NCBI GenBank assembly: GCA_020436025.1
Contig: JAGQYP010000023.1
Span: forward strand, 1 to 52,923
Direction of reading: 5' to 3'
Length of the DNA stretch: 52,923 nucleotides
DNA from: Crocinitomicaceae bacterium
GTDB taxonomy: Bacteria; Bacteroidota; Bacteroidia; Flavobacteriales_D; Crocinitomicaceae
Below, piece after piece: positions 51,824 to 52,923 of this stretch. The translations under genes were made by a program, and so were the position numbers. Every line of letters begins with the position of its first letter. Position 1 is the stretch's first letter. Below the pieces are notes generated by a model. The model made no database searches and had not been told where the DNA came from. It saw only the letters and a list, made by a program, of their open reading frames with translations.

Positions 51824-52918
51824 ATGAAATTTCTTGCAATCTTATTTTTTCTGCCTCTTTCAATTTTTGGTCAAGCTTATACAGCTGGTGATGAAACATT
51901 AAAGCGCATGAACGAAATGCCGATCAGTTATGAAGAAATGGAGAAGCTGGCGAGTTTACCTTTGGAATGTGTTGGGAAGGAGTATCCAAATAAGTTGAAT
52001 CAGGTTTTGAGGGAAGCTTCGGATTTGAAGTCGCCTAAGGAGTTGCATCCTATCTTTTATGGTTGTTTTGATTGGCATTCGGCTTGTCATGGTTATTGGT
52101 TGTTGGCCAAAGGGATGAATGCCTTTCCCAAATCGAAATTGGAAAAAGAAGTGGTTGCTTTGTTGAATGCAAATTTGACCGCAGACAATGTGATGAAGGA
52201 ATTGGAGTATTTCAAACCTAAATTAAATCAGTCTTTTGAAAGAACTTATGGTTGGGCTTGGTTACTGAAATTACATGCAGAACTCTCAAACTCCAAATTG
52301 AATAAAAAACACAAATGGACAGAAAAATTGCAGCCCTTAACGGATCATATTGTGAAAGGCTATCTTGAATTTTTACCTAAGTTGGTTTATCCCATTCGAG
52401 TGGGGGAACATACGAATACAGCTTTTGGTTTGACCCTTGCATACGAATACGCAACTACCGTGAAAGATCAGGAATTGAAAGAAATGATTGAAAAAAGAGC
52501 CCGAGAATTTTACTTGAAAGACATTAATTGTCCAATTTCATACGAACCATCGGGATTTGATTTCATTTCTCCTTGTCTGCAAGAAGCTCATTTGATGTCC
52601 AAAATTCTAACTCCAACCGAATTTGAAAAATGGATGCAGCAGTTCATGCCATTTATTTTTCAGGAAGATTTTACATTGGAACCTGGAAAAGTTTTGGATC
52701 GAACAGACGGAAAATTGGTGCATTTAGATGGATTAAATTTCTCTAGAGCCTGGGGTTTGTACGGAATAGCCAAAAAAGTAAGTAAAAACAAAGAGCAAAT
52801 TCAAAAAGTTGCGGATCAACACATCGAAGCCTCGAAAGAATATGTGGTAGGTTCAGACTATATGGGAAGTCATTGGTTGGCCAGTTTTATGGTTTATGCG
52901 GTTTTTGAGCAAGAGTGA
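51824..52918 (+). CDS. Secreted DUF2891 family protein
   Basis: 364 residues with a signal peptide ending near IFGQ. The hallmark LHPIFYGCFDWHSACHGYWLL, later YGWAWLLKLHAEL, EHTNTAFGLTLAYEYA, YEPSGFDFISPCLQEAHLM, HLDGLNFSRAWGLYGIA and YMGSHWLASFMVYAVF match DUF2891, an all-helical (alpha/alpha toroid-like) family that looks like a glycoside hydrolase or lyase scaffold. No activity is established to my knowledge. The gene is complete and stops 5 bp before the window ends. Confidence 0.88.
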   Translation: MKFLAILFFLPLSIFGQAYTAGDETLKRMNEMPISYEEMEKLASLPLECVGKEYPNKLNQVLREASDLKSPKELHPIFYGCFDWHSACHGYWLLAKGMNAFPKSKLEKEVVALLNANLTADNVMKELEYFKPKLNQSFERTYGWAWLLKLHAELSNSKLNKKHKWTEKLQPLTDHIVKGYLEFLPKLVYPIRVGEHTNTAFGLTLAYEYATTVKDQELKEMIEKRAREFYLKDINCPISYEPSGFDFISPCLQEAHLMSKILTPTEFEKWMQQFMPFIFQEDFTLEPGKVLDRTDGKLVHLDGLNFSRAWGLYGIAKKVSKNKEQIQKVADQHIEASKEYVVGSDYMGSHWLASFMVYAVFEQE

Positions 52919-52923
52919 TGAGC

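Overview
The window (52.9 kb, low GC, about one gene per kb, genes packed on both strands) comes from the chromosome of a member of the Bacteroidota, most likely the Flavobacteriales. The evidence is a PorZ homologue of the type IX secretion system (T9SS), a C-terminal sorting-like domain on another secreted protein, several -7 elements of the TAnnTTTG type, the ftsX-DUF3098-uppP-truB gene order, and many small proteins that look Bacteroidota-specific. There is no rRNA, phage, plasmid, transposase or CRISPR array. This is mostly core-genome housekeeping DNA sprinkled with small repeat elements.

Layout. 1-12.3 kb: end of an unknown gene, a fused two-domain oligopeptide ABC ATPase (minus), a secreted C1 peptidase followed by an orphan BlaI-type repressor, type II NADH dehydrogenase, an aldehyde dehydrogenase, a GT9 heptosyltransferase-like enzyme, a peptide-binding lipoprotein that probably serves the ABC ATPase, and a secreted protein. 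12.3-19.4 kb: methylmalonyl-CoA epimerase, a HAD phosphatase, one tRNA with a CAU anticodon, two unknown proteins, then the fbp-mfd pair. 19.5-27.6 kb (plus): hemA-hemC-hemD, a secreted alpha/beta hydrolase, a GT2 glycosyltransferase, porZ and recO. 27.6-34 kb (minus): DUF4783 protein, then seven tightly packed genes read SIS isomerase, lipB, serine hydrolase, unknown protein, PolB-type exonuclease, lipoprotein, CoA-transferase, headed by the best promoter in the window. 34-45.6 kb: outer-membrane-type proteins, SCO protein, AsmA-like protein with a histidine kinase, rluB-like synthase, metG, LD-carboxypeptidase. 45.6-52.9 kb: yraN, a four-helix-bundle gene inside inverted repeats, two small flavobacterial membrane proteins, truB-uppP-DUF3098-ftsX, an unknown protein and a DUF2891 protein.

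Main point of interest. From about 35 kb on, intergenic spaces carry short arrays of 7-nt (sometimes 8-nt) words. Each locus has its own word, and at some loci the words form the two arms of a palindrome. One such pair of arms (17 bp, perfect) encloses a four-helix-bundle gene of the family otherwise known from 23S rRNA intervening sequences. I read this as a small transferable unit, with the other arrays as possible relatives or empty forms. That reading is an inference. A second theme is tight 3' packing: seven convergent gene pairs overlap at their ends, three of them through the same interlocked four-base stop (TTAG/CTAA).

Limits: all assignments are from reading motifs and family resemblance by eye. 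Start codons were adjusted where signal peptides, family N-termini or promoter positions indicated it.
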